From the NCBI RefSeq assembly GCF_001984155.1, contig NZ_MTQO01000053.1, positions 496,001-560,000 of the forward strand: DNA of 64,000 bases, written 5' to 3'. Both the position numbers and the translations under genes were made by a program. Under the pieces are notes generated by a model. That model saw only the letters and a program-made list of their open reading frames with translations. It was not told the DNA's origin and did not search any database. Within the stretch, counting starts at the first letter, position 1; every line of letters begins with the position of its first letter. Shown piece after piece: positions 63,349 through 64,000 of this stretch. This DNA is from Actinosynnema sp. ALI-1.44 (GTDB lineage: Bacteria; Actinomycetota; Actinomycetes; Mycobacteriales; Pseudonocardiaceae).

Positions 63349-64000
63349 CGACCACCGATCTCCAGCGCCCGGCGACAGCGCCCGCGTTCCAGCAGATCTC
63401 CTCGGCTCGCAAGGCGAAGAACACCACGGCGACCATCCTGGTCGGCGCCGCGTTCGTGATCGCCGTCGCGCCGCTGATCTGGCTGCTGTGGACAGTCATC
63501 GAAAAGGGCTTCAGCCACATCCTCAGCTCGGACTGGTGGCAGAAGTCGATGTCCGGCCTGACCGGGCGGCAGGCGGGTGGTGGTGCGTACCACGCCATCT
63601 ACGGAACGCTGATCCAGGGCTTGGTCTGCGCGCTGATCGCCGTGCCGATCGCCATCATGGTGGCGATCTTCCTGGTCGAGTACGGGCGCAACTCGAAGCT
63701 CGCCAAGTGGATCACGTTCACGGTGGACATCCTGTCCGGTGTGCCGTCGATCGTGGCCGCGCTGTTCATCTACGCGATGTGGGTGACCACCTTCGGCCTG
63801 CCGCGCAGCGCGTTCGCGGTGTCGCTGGCGTTGGTGCTGCTGATGATCCCCGTCGTCGTGCGGACGACGGAGGAACTGCTCAAGATCGTCCCGGACGAAC
63901 TGCGGGAAGCGTCCTACGCGCTGGGTATCCCGAAGTGGAAGACGATCGTGAAGATCGTCGTGCCGACGGCGCTGTCCGGCATCATCACCGGCATCATGCT
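63345..64000 (+). CDS. pstA: Phosphate ABC transporter permease PstA, partial
   Basis: The gene is cut by the right window edge after about 218 residues. It shows helices at about 28-52, 85-112, 126-145 and 155-175, the [14 protein letters not shown] segment and the coupling loop [20 protein letters not shown] typical of PstA. GTG 63345 overlaps the pstC stop by four bases. pstB should follow outside the window. Confidence 0.93.
   Translation, partial: MTTTDLQRPATAPAFQQISSARKAKNTTATILVGAAFVIAVAPLIWLLWTVIEKGFSHILSSDWWQKSMSGLTGRQAGGGAYHAIYGTLIQGLVCALIAVPIAIMVAIFLVEYGRNSKLAKWITFTVDILSGVPSIVAALFIYAMWVTTFGLPRSAFAVSLALVLLMIPVVVRTTEELLKIVPDELREASYALGIPKWKTIVKIVVPTALSGIITGIM

Overview
The window is very GC-rich and carries actinobacterial marker genes: mycothiol synthase (mshD), GlnR, DUF3073, a PE/PPE-EspG cassette, an RsiG-type anti-sigma factor and DUF222-HNH proteins. 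Together these suggest a mycelial, sporulating actinomycete, most likely of the Pseudonocardiales. Genes are dense and many stop/start pairs overlap by 4 bp. I saw no rRNA, tRNA, CRISPR array or intact insertion sequence. No gene-free stretch exceeds about 300 bases.

Layout. 1-924: the membrane part of an ABC exporter, cut by the window edge. 1037-8188: purC, a DUF2334 protein, a metallo-beta-lactamase-fold protein and an aldehyde dehydrogenase, then purS-purQ-purL on the minus strand. 8320-14000: epimerase, GMC oxidoreductase, pentapeptide-type membrane protein, aldo/keto reductase and GH25 lysozyme. 14219-16366: a PAS-GGDEF-EAL protein. 16367-19615: a type VII secretion accessory cassette (SseB-like, PE-like, PPE-like, EspG). 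19615-22746: SCP-like protein, purF and purM. 22787-34684: arfB, a CitA/CitB-type two-component system divergent from tctCBA, a virginiamycin-B-lyase-like propeller, a serine hydrolase, an HNH protein, mmsA and a LacI regulator. 34819-44076: a nine-gene myo-inositol catabolism and ABC uptake operon. 44164-49453: DUF3073, a hypothetical protein, rsiG, a BKACE enzyme, a YgfZ-type protein, a Fur regulator and pabC. 49518-53997: chitinase, pxpC-pxpB and nitrobindin. 53997-55923: a tiny membrane protein and a sulfur operon (DUF1416, sulfurtransferase, DUF4395) behind a cysteine-containing leader peptide. 56058-60894: SDR and its divergent regulator, thioredoxin, lmeA, glnR and mshD. 61107-64000: pstS-pstC-pstA (truncated).

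How it fits together. From memory, the order purC, purSQL, purF, purM, DUF3073, YgfZ, pabC, nitrobindin, DUF1416, sulfurtransferase, thioredoxin, lmeA, glnR, mshD resembles the Rv0780-Rv0819 region of Mycobacterium tuberculosis. The tricarboxylate-transport and inositol modules then look like insertions into a conserved backbone of purine, sulfur, mycothiol and nitrogen/phosphate genes.

The most useful regulatory observations are: a leaderless Ms5788A-type leader peptide before the sulfur operon; a perfect DasR-type operator before the chitinase; twin LacI palindromes between the iol regulator and the iol operon; PHO-box-like repeats before pstS; a recurring -10-like hexamer 6-7 nt before start codons that lack a Shine-Dalgarno sequence; and a repeated long palindrome at the ends of convergent genes. 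No clearly undescribed multi-gene system stands out. The palindrome family and the IS30-HTH/MarR fusion are the least explained items.
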